Shown here: positions 1 through 8,865 of the stretch, one piece after another | Layout of the letters: every line of letters begins with the position of its first letter | Numbering within the stretch: position 1 is the first letter of the stretch | Source of the DNA: a virus | Direction: 5' to 3' (one strand) | Length of the DNA: 59,723 nucleotides | IMG/VR virus record: IMGVR_UViG_3300042372_000620 | Span: 1-59,723 of that record | Notes under the pieces: model-generated | Databases searched by the model: none | What the model saw: the letters and a program-made list of their open reading frames with translations, nothing else | What the model was told of the DNA's origin: nothing | Translations under genes and position numbers: made by a program

Positions 1-395
1 CAGATTGTTATGCTGGAAATTGTGATCCAAGGTTTGCAGTATTTGCATCAGCGGTTGCAGAAACTAGGGCCGAAGGAAGAGCATTAAGAAAATTACTTAG
101 ACTACGCAAAATAATTGCAGCGGAAGAAGCTGGCCTTGTTCCAGCCGAAGAAAACGGGTCTAACGGAAAAATAACAGCTACTCAAATGAGTTTTATCGAA
201 ACTCTGTGTAATAGGAACGATATCAATGTTCCTGTTTATTTGGGTGACTCAAAAAGCTTCAGCTTTAGTGGTAGGTTGGAGGAAGTTCCTTATAGGTCAG
301 CAGTGGCTATCATAGCCCATCTATCTGAGCTTCAGCGTAATAATGCATCGATTAACCCTAAGTATAAGGGTTATAACCCCAATTGGAGAAAGTAA
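1..395 (+). CDS. 3' part of a phage DNA-metabolism-like protein (possible ssDNA-annealing type)
   Basis: Open from the window edge (codons in phase with position 3) to TAA at 393-395, so only the last about 130 residues are visible and the start lies outside. The visible part begins DCYAGNCDPRF and continues with AETRAEGRALRKLL. An E-T-x-A-x-G-R-A-L helix is typical of Erf/Rad52/RecT-like annealing proteins, so a single-strand annealing role is a possible inference. The rest has no motif I recognise. It ends with a short Lys/Tyr/Asn-rich tail. It is on the + strand, opposite to the structural genes, and its stop overlaps the next ATG by one base (TAATG), so the two are probably translationally coupled. 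It may equally be another replication-module protein. Confidence 0.6.
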   Translation, partial: DCYAGNCDPRFAVFASAVAETRAEGRALRKLLRLRKIIAAEEAGLVPAEENGSNGKITATQMSFIETLCNRNDINVPVYLGDSKSFSFSGRLEEVPYRSAVAIIAHLSELQRNNASINPKYKGYNPNWRK

Positions 396-769
396 TGAAG
401 GCTATTGTACCTTTTAAAATTTGCACTGTAGAAATTGAATCTGAGTCTGTAAAAGATCTTTTTAGAGAAATTGCAACTCTTGCTGAAGTGCTCAATGAAG
501 AAAAGTGCGGTGTTTGTGGTGAAGAACACATTGTGCCTAAAACAAGAAATGTAGAAAAAAATAAAAAGTTTTATGAATATTTTGAGATGAGTTGTTCTAA
601 TCCAAAATGTAGGGCAAGGTTAAACTTTGGTCAAAAGCAAGACGGTTCTGGAATTTTTCCAATTCGTAAGCTTGATGCTAATGGCAAGCCAGACCGTGAA
701 AATGGGTCATACGGCTCGCATAATGGTTGGTCTAAGTACAAGGGCGGTAATGTAGATGAAGTGCCTTAA
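395..769 (+). CDS. Small zinc-ribbon protein, function unknown
   Basis: A 124-residue protein starting at ATG 395, which overlaps the previous stop (TAATG). An in-frame TTG lies 12 bases upstream but is less likely. The N-terminal half (KAIVPFKICTVEIE, then an acidic/hydrophobic helix) precedes a four-Cys zinc ribbon: CGVCG near residues 38-42 and CSNPKC near 67-72. The C-terminus is hydrophilic and Gly/Lys-rich. Such short ribbon proteins are common in phage replication modules, but no specific function can be assigned. It is coupled to the upstream gene with the annealing-like motif, which suggests a role alongside it. Confidence 0.75.
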   Translation: MKAIVPFKICTVEIESESVKDLFREIATLAEVLNEEKCGVCGEEHIVPKTRNVEKNKKFYEYFEMSCSNPKCRARLNFGQKQDGSGIFPIRKLDANGKPDRENGSYGSHNGWSKYKGGNVDEVP

Positions 770-923
770 TATCGAATCTATGACAATAGATGATATAAAA
801 GAAGAACTCCTTTGGCTGAAAGGCTTTGATGCCGATTGGTCAAAGGAGCTTTATAATTTGCTTAAAAAAGAACTATCTATTAGAGATATTCAAGCTCAAC
901 CCAAAGAGCATACTGAGTCTTAG
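756..923 (+). CDS. Small hypothetical protein (55 aa)
   Basis: A short reading frame starting at ATG 756, 14 bases inside the previous gene, and ending at TAG 921-923. A GGGCGG stretch 12-17 bases upstream could serve as a weak ribosome site. An internal ATG at 780 would give 47 residues (MTIDDIKEELLWLKGFDADW at the start). The product is charged and mainly helical with no known motif. Its last about 44 bases overlap, tail to tail, the 3' end of the minus-strand gene at 880-1491. The overlap with a gene on each side and the short length leave some doubt that it is expressed. Confidence 0.45.
   Translation: MKCLNIESMTIDDIKEELLWLKGFDADWSKELYNLLKKELSIRDIQAQPKEHTES
807..848 (-). terminator. Possible terminator of the late operon
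   Basis: CTCCTTTG at 807-814 and CAAAGGAG at 841-848 form an 8-bp inverted repeat with a 26-base loop that itself contains a GGC/GCC pairing. Read on the minus strand it lies about 30 bases beyond the last late gene and is followed by a T-rich run (TTCTTCTTTTAT). It sits inside the small + strand gene. The long loop makes it weaker than the other hairpins in this window. Confidence 0.3.
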
Positions 924-1491
924 ATCCAATCGTATCTGGACTAGCAGAAAGTGCTAAGTACCAATCATGTCTACTATCAATAGTGTTAGAACCACTTGGG
1001 CTTAATCCTGATGTACCAGGAGAATCTGTAAGGGTCATATAGCCAGTTCCTGCTGGCGTTGACCAAGTATTGCTTCCAGAGCCAATCAAATCTTCATTTG
1101 AAGCTGGATGAATCAATTCTGCAACTTTGGTAGTAACACCGCTTGCTTCATTAGATATACTTGTCCTGTCATAAATTCTAAGTTTTGTATTTTGAGTTTT
1201 TACCCCAGTGGTATGGGTAAATCTAACATTTAAAGTGGCAAGACCATTTGCTATTGTTCGTAAGTGCCTTGCAGCACTACCGTTAGGATAACCAGATGCA
1301 GTGTTAAAATACTTTATATTTTTGGCTTTACCGCCATTTGTTGCACCTTGACTATCGGTTATATAGGTATCATCCTGATATTGTCCAACAGCAACAGATG
1401 ACCCAAAACCGCTAGACCCATAAAAACCTATACCGCTAGATATAATGTTTTCAAGAGAAGCATCGCCAGCAAAAAAACTAATTGTAGCCAT
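880..1491 (-). CDS. Distal virion structural protein (unknown fold)
   Basis: A 203-residue protein, the last gene of the leftward late operon. ATG 1491 is preceded by AGGAG at good spacing. The sequence is rich in Ser, Gly and Thr with alternating hydrophobics, no Cys and no predicted membrane segment. This composition is usual for beta-rich phage fibre-tip, adhesin or decoration proteins. The middle (LATLNVRFTHTTGVKTQNT) and the end (ALWVELEYL) look like beta strands of a sandwich domain. No family was recognised. Its position after the hub and Cys-rich tail proteins suggests an accessory tail-tip component. A copy of the recurrent GGTGTAT motif lies 27 bases upstream, so it may be expressed from its own signal. 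Confidence 0.75.
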   Translation of the reverse strand: MATISFFAGDASLENIISSGIGFYGSSGFGSSVAVGQYQDDTYITDSQGATNGGKAKNIKYFNTASGYPNGSAARHLRTIANGLATLNVRFTHTTGVKTQNTKLRIYDRTSISNEASGVTTKVAELIHPASNEDLIGSGSNTWSTPAGTGYMTLTDSPGTSGLSPSGSNTIDSRHDWYLALSASPDTIGSKTQYALWVELEYL

Positions 1492-1510
1492 ATTTTTTCT
1501 CCTATGTACA

Positions 1511-1524
1511 TAATATTATACACC
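1511..1524 (-). promoter_or_regulatory. Recurrent GGTGTAT motif, copy upstream of the 880-1491 gene
   Basis: On the minus strand this reads GGTGTATAATATTA. The GGTGTAT core (1518-1524) overlaps the last codons and stop of the upstream gene and lies 27 bases before ATG 1491, just upstream of the AGGAG ribosome site. It matches the other five copies in the window; see the finding on this motif. Confidence 0.5.
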
Positions 1525-2787
1525 AGTTACAACCACAGTTCCAAGTTTATATTCTACAGAAGGATCTTGTGTACCTTTCATTGTTGAGCAATTATAAGAA
1601 AGAGTCCAACTATCAGGATAATTAGTCCAAATACCGTTTAGTATTACTGTTTTTGAGTCTATTAGTTGTCTATTGTAATGATCTTCTTGAAAATAAGCCC
1701 CAGGTGGAAGTGAATGGAAATACGAACAACTAGTTGTTCCATCGGCTTCTTGTGTATATCCACCCCATGTGTTACCGCAACAGGTATAAGGATTCTGGTA
1801 TTGGTCTTGGCAAGGCTCAGGAGGTTGGACACCGCAAAAACCAGGAACCGAAGGAGTAAAAAAACTTAGTCCAAAACCATATTGATAACCACAACTTTGA
1901 TATACAGACAAAAATAGTTTTTCAGATTTATTTATTACGGTGAAACTAGCTATGCCACAATCTACATATTCAACTTTTGTAGTTGTCTCACCTTTACCAT
2001 ATGATTTACAATAATCTAATGGAAATTCTATTACTGATTCAGTTATATAGCTTGCTTGCCCATTTATAATCCAAGTTGATCCATTCGTTGCATCTGCACC
2101 ACATGGATCAGTACAAAAATATCTTAGTTCTACCCCATCTGGACCGTTAAAGTATTTGCTTGGTACATCAACAATAATCATAGGCCCAGTTGGTTCATCC
2201 CATTTTACAGAATGAATTATTTCTGGCTCAGACCAGTCTTGTACATTGTAATAATAGAGTCCATTTTCTTCGTCTTGGAACAAAGTTGCTTTTGTGAATT
2301 TTGCCCATAATTGACATTCTCTTTTAACATTATCTTGTTTTTCTTCAAGGCTAAAAATTGAAAGTACATGTGCTGGATTAACTCCACCTGGAGCACCTAG
2401 CCAAGCTGAACTATCTCCATCCCAATCTTCAACAAGATATCCAGAAAATACTGAACCAGAAAGTCCTGATGTAACTGAACCATATCCTGCTGGTGTACCA
2501 CTTCTACTCTGAGCTTGCCACCCTATATCTCCAGCCCAATAAAGATCTCCATTTTCTTTAAAAGTTGCATTGTCTGCTATGTACTGTGAACCATTTCCTG
2601 GACTAATTAATGGCAACCATGTTAGCGTTGACATTGGTTTTGGGTATTTCCTATGTATCCAAGGAGCAATTTTATAACCCATGTTATATGAAAATGGATA
2701 AGTGTCAAATGATTCAACTTCAGCATTTGGATCATTCTTTGGCACTCTGCATTTACAACCACCTGGTGTGCAACAATTACATGGCAT
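1516..2787 (-). CDS. Cys-rich tail/adhesin protein
   Basis: A 423-residue protein that starts at ATG 2787, one base after the stop of the large hub-like gene. The N-terminus is strikingly Cys-rich (CNCCTPGGCKC within the first 13 residues). It is followed by aromatic and Gly/Ser-rich beta sequence, and more Cys occur around residues 220-345 (for example CGVQPPEPCQ and YTCCGN). No membrane segment is seen. The style (short Cys clusters, many Tyr, Trp and Pro) is shared with the upstream 1599-residue protein and with the mucin-like adhesin at 36424-39696, which suggests a common disulfide- or metal-stabilised surface role. No family was recognised. Probably a tail-tip or receptor-contact protein. 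Confidence 0.75.
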   Translation of the reverse strand: MPCNCCTPGGCKCRVPKNDPNAEVESFDTYPFSYNMGYKIAPWIHRKYPKPMSTLTWLPLISPGNGSQYIADNATFKENGDLYWAGDIGWQAQSRSGTPAGYGSVTSGLSGSVFSGYLVEDWDGDSSAWLGAPGGVNPAHVLSIFSLEEKQDNVKRECQLWAKFTKATLFQDEENGLYYYNVQDWSEPEIIHSVKWDEPTGPMIIVDVPSKYFNGPDGVELRYFCTDPCGADATNGSTWIINGQASYITESVIEFPLDYCKSYGKGETTTKVEYVDCGIASFTVINKSEKLFLSVYQSCGYQYGFGLSFFTPSVPGFCGVQPPEPCQDQYQNPYTCCGNTWGGYTQEADGTTSCSYFHSLPPGAYFQEDHYNRQLIDSKTVILNGIWTNYPDSWTLSYNCSTMKGTQDPSVEYKLGTVVVTGV

Positions 2788-2788
2788 A

Positions 2789-5700
2789 TTAAAACACCTT
2801 TATGTCATTTTTCTCAAGGACATCAACCAATTGAACAAACTTTTTAGTCAAAGCTTTAAGCTCTGCTCTTAGTAGTTTAACTTCCAAATTTGGAAAACTT
2901 GAGCCAAAAACCGCTGGAGGAAGAGGTTGTGTTGAACATTTTGCAACACTAACACTTTTTGTCCATATATCGCCACCACCACTAACATAACCATCACCAG
3001 GACTTTGTGGGGAACATACAACAGCTTCAACAACAGTTACGCATGTTGGGGCAGGAGTAGTTGTTGTAGTACTAGTTGTAGGATCAGGAGTTGTAGTAGT
3101 GGTACTGGTTGTTGTACATATTGGATCACATTGAGCATTTTGTGAATCTGCTTGTTGCATACAATCATCTAAATTTGTATACTCTCCCGATTCACCAGTT
3201 TCACAACTTCTACATGTGTAACAAGTGCTTTGATCACAACCACCAGTAATCTTATAGCAACCTTGACATCTTGGGTCTTCAGAATCAGCTATTGCTCTTG
3301 CAGCTTCGCAACCATTTTCACAAACTCCATCGATTAATGTTCCTGGATATCCTCCAGTGCCATTTGGTGCTGTTGAACAATAATGACAAAATGTCTCTTC
3401 ATTTTGATATAAGTAGTATGTATCACAAGGTGCTGGCGTAGTAGTAGTAGTACATGCTGGTATATTTGCATTTTGCTGATCCCTATCCATATTACAATTT
3501 TCAACTTTATTTGGACCAGTATATTCTCCATTTGCATCATAATAACAACTAAAGCATGGATCATCAAAAACAAGTGTCATTGAGCAACCAGCATTAAGTC
3601 CTGGTAAATATGATTCGCATTCAGCTAGTGGGTATGGTCCTTGTAAAACAAGTTCGGCTCCACAATCTGCACTACAGTTATAACACTGTGTTCCCACTCC
3701 TGTTTCAACAACACAATATCCTGGTGGTGCAGGAGTAGTGGTTGGAGTAGTAGTTGGGGCACTAGTAGTACTAGTAGTATCAGGATCTTCATGCCCCTCA
3801 CATTCTGAACCCTCTTCTGGCAAAATTACTTCTTTTGCAAGACCATGCCAAAACCACAATGTATTTATGATTGGAACTATTGTTCCATCTGGACATGTTG
3901 TTATACCATCAACATATGGCACACCTTCACTCATACCAAATGTTCGTATGACATCTACAGACTTATGTTCTGGACATTCTATTGTTTTGCCATCATCCTG
4001 TCGTATCGGGACTGTGTAAATATCTGTTACATGTTCTGTTACTTCAAAATCTGCATAGTAATTATATGCACTTTTATTCTCTCCCTCTGTTGGGACACCA
4101 CTTGTGATGTTGATTTTACAATTTGCTTCTTTTGGACATAATGCCTCATATATTTTTGCTTGTACTTTTAAATCATTGTATCTAGGTATTGAACCTTCGC
4201 CCTTTATATACCACCTATTGTCAAAAACAGAATAGTGTGCAAGAGTTTGAGTATTTCTTATTTGAGGTTTGCTTGAAAGATTATAGACTTGAACATACTG
4301 ATTACTCAACAGATCATTAGTATACATTTGCATAAATGCATACGAAAGTCTTCCAGATGTATTGCATGTGAAATTGCTTCCTGCAATATTATTCGATGAT
4401 TGCACCCTAACAACATCATGAGAAGTCCACACACCCCTTGCTGAATCCCATACAAGATCAACTGGGCCAGTTAGTTTGTTTTGTGCTGCTTCCCAAGGAG
4501 CATTTGGAACAACATAAGGATCTGGAGTAAACTTGTGTGTTAAACCATAATCATTGATAAATCCTTGATCTGCATTTGGTACAACATAACCTGACCAAAG
4601 ATCAACTCCCCATCCAGAAACCATCAGTGGTCCACGAAGAGCAATAGCATTAACATCTATAGGTTGAGAGCCAGCACCTACAGATCCTGCGGTTGAAAAA
4701 TATTTTGTTGGTTCATTATGATTATCCCAATAGTTTTGATTACAATCTATCAATGTGTCAAAATGACAAAATCTTTTAAAAGGATTGTATGTTATAGATG
4801 TTGGAACTTTACCTTGTCTAATATCAACTAATTTATCGCCTCTTTCATATTGTGGATCTCTATAATTTGTAAATTTTTGAGTAACTAAAACATCTGGTGT
4901 TACTGGCCAGCAATGTGGCAAGTATCCAGATGTTGATTCAAATGCTCCACCACTATTTGCAAAATTATTTCTAAATGGAACATATAATGTATCCATTGAT
5001 GCGACTGCTTTAGAATTTATTTGTACAGAATCAAGCTCTTTATCAGCAAGATCTTTCATTGATTCATTTTGCTTATATGATGCACCAAGAGTTTTTGTTC
5101 TTGAGTACATACCAATACCAAAATATGCACCAGGACCAGCATTAGCTATACCAATACCCATAACCATTAAAGCATGTGGACTCATTCTGTCATGTCTTCG
5201 ACCTAAAAAGTCTAAGAAGAAAGATCTTATCTTACCGCCCATTTCTGAACGATTTGCAGACTGTTGTCGTGCAATTGTGTCCATATAGGCTTTTAAAATA
5301 TTTCTTCTGTCTTCATTTTGTCTTGCTGTTTGTTGCCTCATTCTATTTATTACAATTTCTGATGTTACACCAAATCTTGGCGTAAATGTTCTAAAAGAGT
5401 ATTGGGTTGTTACTCCATTAGGACCATAATTTACACCAACAGATGTTACAATAGCACCGTTTTTAACCAACTCATCTCCAAGACTATGCTCTGGAGCAGA
5501 TACCATTGTCAAGCTTCCAGTTTCAAACTTGTCAATTGGTTGTATGTCTTTTATTTTTTTTGAAAAAACTTCTCCTAAATTTGCACCTGAGCCAAATTCC
5601 CAAGGTGTAAGGCTTGAATCATTTTCAACTTTAGTAAGACCACCTTTACCACTATTCATGTACCAAGGACCATATGCATCATTAGTGGTAGCAACAAGAC

Positions 5701-7588
5701 CTATTGCCATTAATCGTGGAGTGATTGGTATAAATCCAACTTTGAAAAGATCAGACGAACCTATCTGAGTTACCCCATTAAATATCCCAAAAAGAAATCT
5801 TGCTAATGGATCATGCCCAAGTTCTGATCTTTCGTTTTCTGGACCTAGTAAAAGTACAGATTGTGGCAAAGAAACATGAATATGTTCTTTTCCATCAACC
5901 ATGATATATTTATCAGAAACGGTCAATTTTAAATAAATGTAATTTCCTAGCACATAGCAGTCTGCACTTGTGTCATCTATTTGATATGTTCCTGGTGTTG
6001 CTTGTATGACTGCCCAATTTTGCAGTTTTCCTTTGGGGTCTTTAAATTGTCCATCAAATATTGGTGTTGGAATGCTTGCAAATGGACTAGAAACAACTTG
6101 AGTTGGGTCCATCCACCCACTTTGAGATGGAAGAATGTTGTATGTTCCATTTTGTTCATCCGTTAATGAGTCTTGTGGTGATTTTTTTTCTAGTTTATTT
6201 CTTACTGTTAATCCTCCAGTTTTGCTAGTTTCACCATCAGGACCGATGTTATTCGCTCTTCCTTTAAGATTAGAACTACCCCCACCATTTACTTGAACTA
6301 AAAATTGTTTTCCCCAATATGTTTCACAATAACTTTTTAAATATGAATACAATCTTGCTGCTCTTCTTACGCCAATATCATTTTCTTTTTCTGAAAAATA
6401 TCTTCTTAATGTAGTTGTACCAGCACCACCAAAACGGCTCCAATAAAGACGATCAGCATCCCAATCTCTAGCCCCTCTTAAAAAAATATTTGCATATCTT
6501 CCTGGTTCATAAAGTTCAAGATAAAATTCCCAAGATTCTTGAGAACCCATAACACATTGTAATTCTAAAGAATTTGTTAAGTAATAGTTACCGCCTTCTA
6601 TATCTTCAATACCAATAGCTGGAATATTTATGTTTTCCATTACTTCTAAAGTGTAAGCTTGTCCTAGAAGATTATAATATGTTTTAACCTCATAATTAAT
6701 TTTTGTCTGAGGGGTTCCATTTATGTCAACACCCCAATAGTATTTAATAACTGAATTTGGATCAGTATATGTATCAAAACCTCTATCGAACAATATGGTT
6801 TGTTCTTTTGCCCCACCCCACACAACAAAATTACAAGTAACACCATTTGCTGCTTCATTTCCAGCATCCCAAGATATGCACTTTTTATTTTTCGCCATTG
6901 TCTTTATGCTATCTACAACTTTTTGATTGGCTGCATCTTGTGCAAGAGATTGCAATTTTATCCTAAAAGTTTTTCCTTCTAAAACTAATCTCCACATATG
7001 ACCAGTAGCATCACATATTTGTGAAACAACATCTAGCAAGCCAACTTTTGGCCCAGGTATTCTATAGTAATCAGGAAGACCTGTTAATATTGCAGATATA
7101 TCAACGCCATATCGTTCATTGCCACTTCTAACCCCACATATGCCAGACAATGCTCCAACGCCAGCAACAAATGCATTAACACTCATTCCAGATGCATTTG
7201 AATTTGCTAGTCCATAACCACTTTTTTCATAATATCTAAAAACATTAAAATAATTATCAACTAAACAGTCACCATCATCTTTATTTCCGTAAAAATTTCC
7301 AACTACACATTGGACATTTCTTAAGATTTCTTTTCCCTCACTTAATGTAGCTTCATAAGTAATTCCACCGCTACTATGCCTTTCTACAACCCTATCTAAA
7401 AAACCAACAAAGGTAAATTTTCCTTTAAAACTAAAGTCCATAGCTTTACCAATAGTGTAAGACTCTATAGTCTGACCATCTTCGGGAGCCATTTTTACTG
7501 TTAAAGTTGAACCAGCATCATTCCATCCAACACTAGATGAAAAATCTATAACCTTAAGACCAAGAAATGTTTGAACATCAAATGCCAT
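2789..7588 (-). CDS. Large tail hub/tip protein with Thr-rich linkers and Cys modules
   Basis: A 1599-residue protein. The frame is open to 7642, but ATG 7588 (MAFDVQTFLG) is preferred because the longer form would overlap the upstream gene by 28 bases and only adds an atypical leader. The first about 480 residues resemble a tail hub/minor tail protein (beta-rich, with phrases such as GKFTFVGFLDRVV). The middle contains ALRGPLMVSGWGVDLWSG, a pattern I associate with large phage minor tail proteins. From about residue 1265, three Thr/Pro linkers (near 1270-1288, 1377-1387 and 1492-1514) separate Cys-rich modules with repeated C-x2-C pairs. The last about 35 residues form a Leu/Lys heptad-like coiled coil that could trimerise. 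Its place after the tape measure genes supports a tail-tip position. Confidence 0.8.
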   Translation of the reverse strand: MAFDVQTFLGLKVIDFSSSVGWNDAGSTLTVKMAPEDGQTIESYTIGKAMDFSFKGKFTFVGFLDRVVERHSSGGITYEATLSEGKEILRNVQCVVGNFYGNKDDGDCLVDNYFNVFRYYEKSGYGLANSNASGMSVNAFVAGVGALSGICGVRSGNERYGVDISAILTGLPDYYRIPGPKVGLLDVVSQICDATGHMWRLVLEGKTFRIKLQSLAQDAANQKVVDSIKTMAKNKKCISWDAGNEAANGVTCNFVVWGGAKEQTILFDRGFDTYTDPNSVIKYYWGVDINGTPQTKINYEVKTYYNLLGQAYTLEVMENINIPAIGIEDIEGGNYYLTNSLELQCVMGSQESWEFYLELYEPGRYANIFLRGARDWDADRLYWSRFGGAGTTTLRRYFSEKENDIGVRRAARLYSYLKSYCETYWGKQFLVQVNGGGSSNLKGRANNIGPDGETSKTGGLTVRNKLEKKSPQDSLTDEQNGTYNILPSQSGWMDPTQVVSSPFASIPTPIFDGQFKDPKGKLQNWAVIQATPGTYQIDDTSADCYVLGNYIYLKLTVSDKYIMVDGKEHIHVSLPQSVLLLGPENERSELGHDPLARFLFGIFNGVTQIGSSDLFKVGFIPITPRLMAIGLVATTNDAYGPWYMNSGKGGLTKVENDSSLTPWEFGSGANLGEVFSKKIKDIQPIDKFETGSLTMVSAPEHSLGDELVKNGAIVTSVGVNYGPNGVTTQYSFRTFTPRFGVTSEIVINRMRQQTARQNEDRRNILKAYMDTIARQQSANRSEMGGKIRSFFLDFLGRRHDRMSPHALMVMGIGIANAGPGAYFGIGMYSRTKTLGASYKQNESMKDLADKELDSVQINSKAVASMDTLYVPFRNNFANSGGAFESTSGYLPHCWPVTPDVLVTQKFTNYRDPQYERGDKLVDIRQGKVPTSITYNPFKRFCHFDTLIDCNQNYWDNHNEPTKYFSTAGSVGAGSQPIDVNAIALRGPLMVSGWGVDLWSGYVVPNADQGFINDYGLTHKFTPDPYVVPNAPWEAAQNKLTGPVDLVWDSARGVWTSHDVVRVQSSNNIAGSNFTCNTSGRLSYAFMQMYTNDLLSNQYVQVYNLSSKPQIRNTQTLAHYSVFDNRWYIKGEGSIPRYNDLKVQAKIYEALCPKEANCKINITSGVPTEGENKSAYNYYADFEVTEHVTDIYTVPIRQDDGKTIECPEHKSVDVIRTFGMSEGVPYVDGITTCPDGTIVPIINTLWFWHGLAKEVILPEEGSECEGHEDPDTTSTTSAPTTTPTTTPAPPGYCVVETGVGTQCYNCSADCGAELVLQGPYPLAECESYLPGLNAGCSMTLVFDDPCFSCYYDANGEYTGPNKVENCNMDRDQQNANIPACTTTTTPAPCDTYYLYQNEETFCHYCSTAPNGTGGYPGTLIDGVCENGCEAARAIADSEDPRCQGCYKITGGCDQSTCYTCRSCETGESGEYTNLDDCMQQADSQNAQCDPICTTTSTTTTTPDPTTSTTTTTPAPTCVTVVEAVVCSPQSPGDGYVSGGGDIWTKSVSVAKCSTQPLPPAVFGSSFPNLEVKLLRAELKALTKKFVQLVDVLEKNDIKVF

Positions 7589-7614
7589 TTTGTGACCCGC
7601 CAATAAAATTGTTT

Positions 7615-8862
7615 TTAAACAAATTCCCCACCATAAGTCCAAGTAATACTTCTGGTAACTTTTCCAGTTCTTTCATCAAAAGTCATTTCATCTTTATCAA
7701 CAAAATAACTGGTTCCATCTGAAGGCTTATACTTACTAACGGATGGTTCATTATAACCTCCATCCTTATATATTACCGTAATGTTTACAGACAAACTACC
7801 CTGTTTTTTAGTTCCAAATCTTTGTAATATTGGTCCTGACTCTTTTCCAATTGCTGCAATAGAAGCATAAAATTCTGTTGGTACATTATCAGTTATATCT
7901 ACAGTCCTATAAATCTCACCATCCTCTTCAATTCCACCAGAAGCATCCATGTTTACCGTTATGGTTCCACTTATAATGTTCCTTGAAACAGAAATAGATT
8001 TTATTTTATCTGTGTCAGAACCTTCATAGGAATCTCCAATTTCTGGAATTGTCATTGTTGAAAAATATGCGTTTGCGTTTGCGTACTTATCTCCACCTCC
8101 TTCACCAGCAAGTCCTTTTATACTTATTTGTTTTGAGAAAGTTTTATAAATTGAGTCAGAAGATTCTTTTATAGAATATGTTTCTTCAACTAAAGCACTT
8201 GTATTGCATACAGTCCAACTTTCTGTGCATTCAACTGAGTTTTTTTCAGTGTTAACTGTATAGTTAGTCGTTTTATTGTAAGCCGAACCTGTTGTGGCTG
8301 GCAAATAACTTGCACCATCAGTAAAACTAGATGAAGCTGGCAATTTTGCTATAGCTAATTGATAAGTTGCAGTTTCAGAACTATTTAATGTAATACTTCT
8401 AGATCTTGTTACTTTTACAAATCTGTTATACTCATCTGCTGGATCTAAAGACCAATTTTCATCAACATCTTGTGATTCAAATAAAACTTTTTCAAAAACT
8501 ATTGTGTAATCAGCAAAAACATTGCTCGCATCAATTTGATAAGATTTTGATTTTAATTTCACCTTACCAGAAAGAAAAGGGGCACTCATTGTTCCAGTAA
8601 CAAATAGATCATTTACAGAATGAACAACCAATCCTTCTATTAGTGAATGAGCACTATTTATATAACCAAGTCTTCCTTTTTCATCAGCTTGTGCAAGATC
8701 TACAACTACCCCATTTTGTTTTTCAAGAGAAAGTGCTTTTCCCTTTAAGGTTACTGTTAATACGCTCTTTTTTACTTTGCCATTTTCTTTAAATTCATTT
8801 TCTGTTTGTGCTGTTACAAACGGTGTTGGAATTATAGTCGTTCCATTAAGGGTGATTGCCAT
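7615..8862 (-). CDS. Tail protein, paralogue A of a tandem pair
   Basis: A 415-residue beta-rich protein with a GGGAG ribosome site before ATG 8862. It is clearly related to the neighbouring 427-residue protein. Both open with a short N-G-x(3-4)-P stretch then E-F-x3-G-K-x2-K; both have D-Y-T-I-x-[FM]-E, D-E-[NS]-W and R-F-x-K-V about 100-150 residues in; and both end with G-P-x-[LF]-Q-x4-K-K followed by G-K-x-T-R and a terminal Trp. No Pfam family comes to mind. Lying between the tape measure and the large hub protein, it is most likely a distal tail or tail-tip adaptor component. It may form a ring with its paralogue. Confidence 0.75.
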   Translation of the reverse strand: MAITLNGTTIIPTPFVTAQTENEFKENGKVKKSVLTVTLKGKALSLEKQNGVVVDLAQADEKGRLGYINSAHSLIEGLVVHSVNDLFVTGTMSAPFLSGKVKLKSKSYQIDASNVFADYTIVFEKVLFESQDVDENWSLDPADEYNRFVKVTRSRSITLNSSETATYQLAIAKLPASSSFTDGASYLPATTGSAYNKTTNYTVNTEKNSVECTESWTVCNTSALVEETYSIKESSDSIYKTFSKQISIKGLAGEGGGDKYANANAYFSTMTIPEIGDSYEGSDTDKIKSISVSRNIISGTITVNMDASGGIEEDGEIYRTVDITDNVPTEFYASIAAIGKESGPILQRFGTKKQGSLSVNITVIYKDGGYNEPSVSKYKPSDGTSYFVDKDEMTFDERTGKVTRSITWTYGGEFV

Positions 8863-8865
8863 TTA

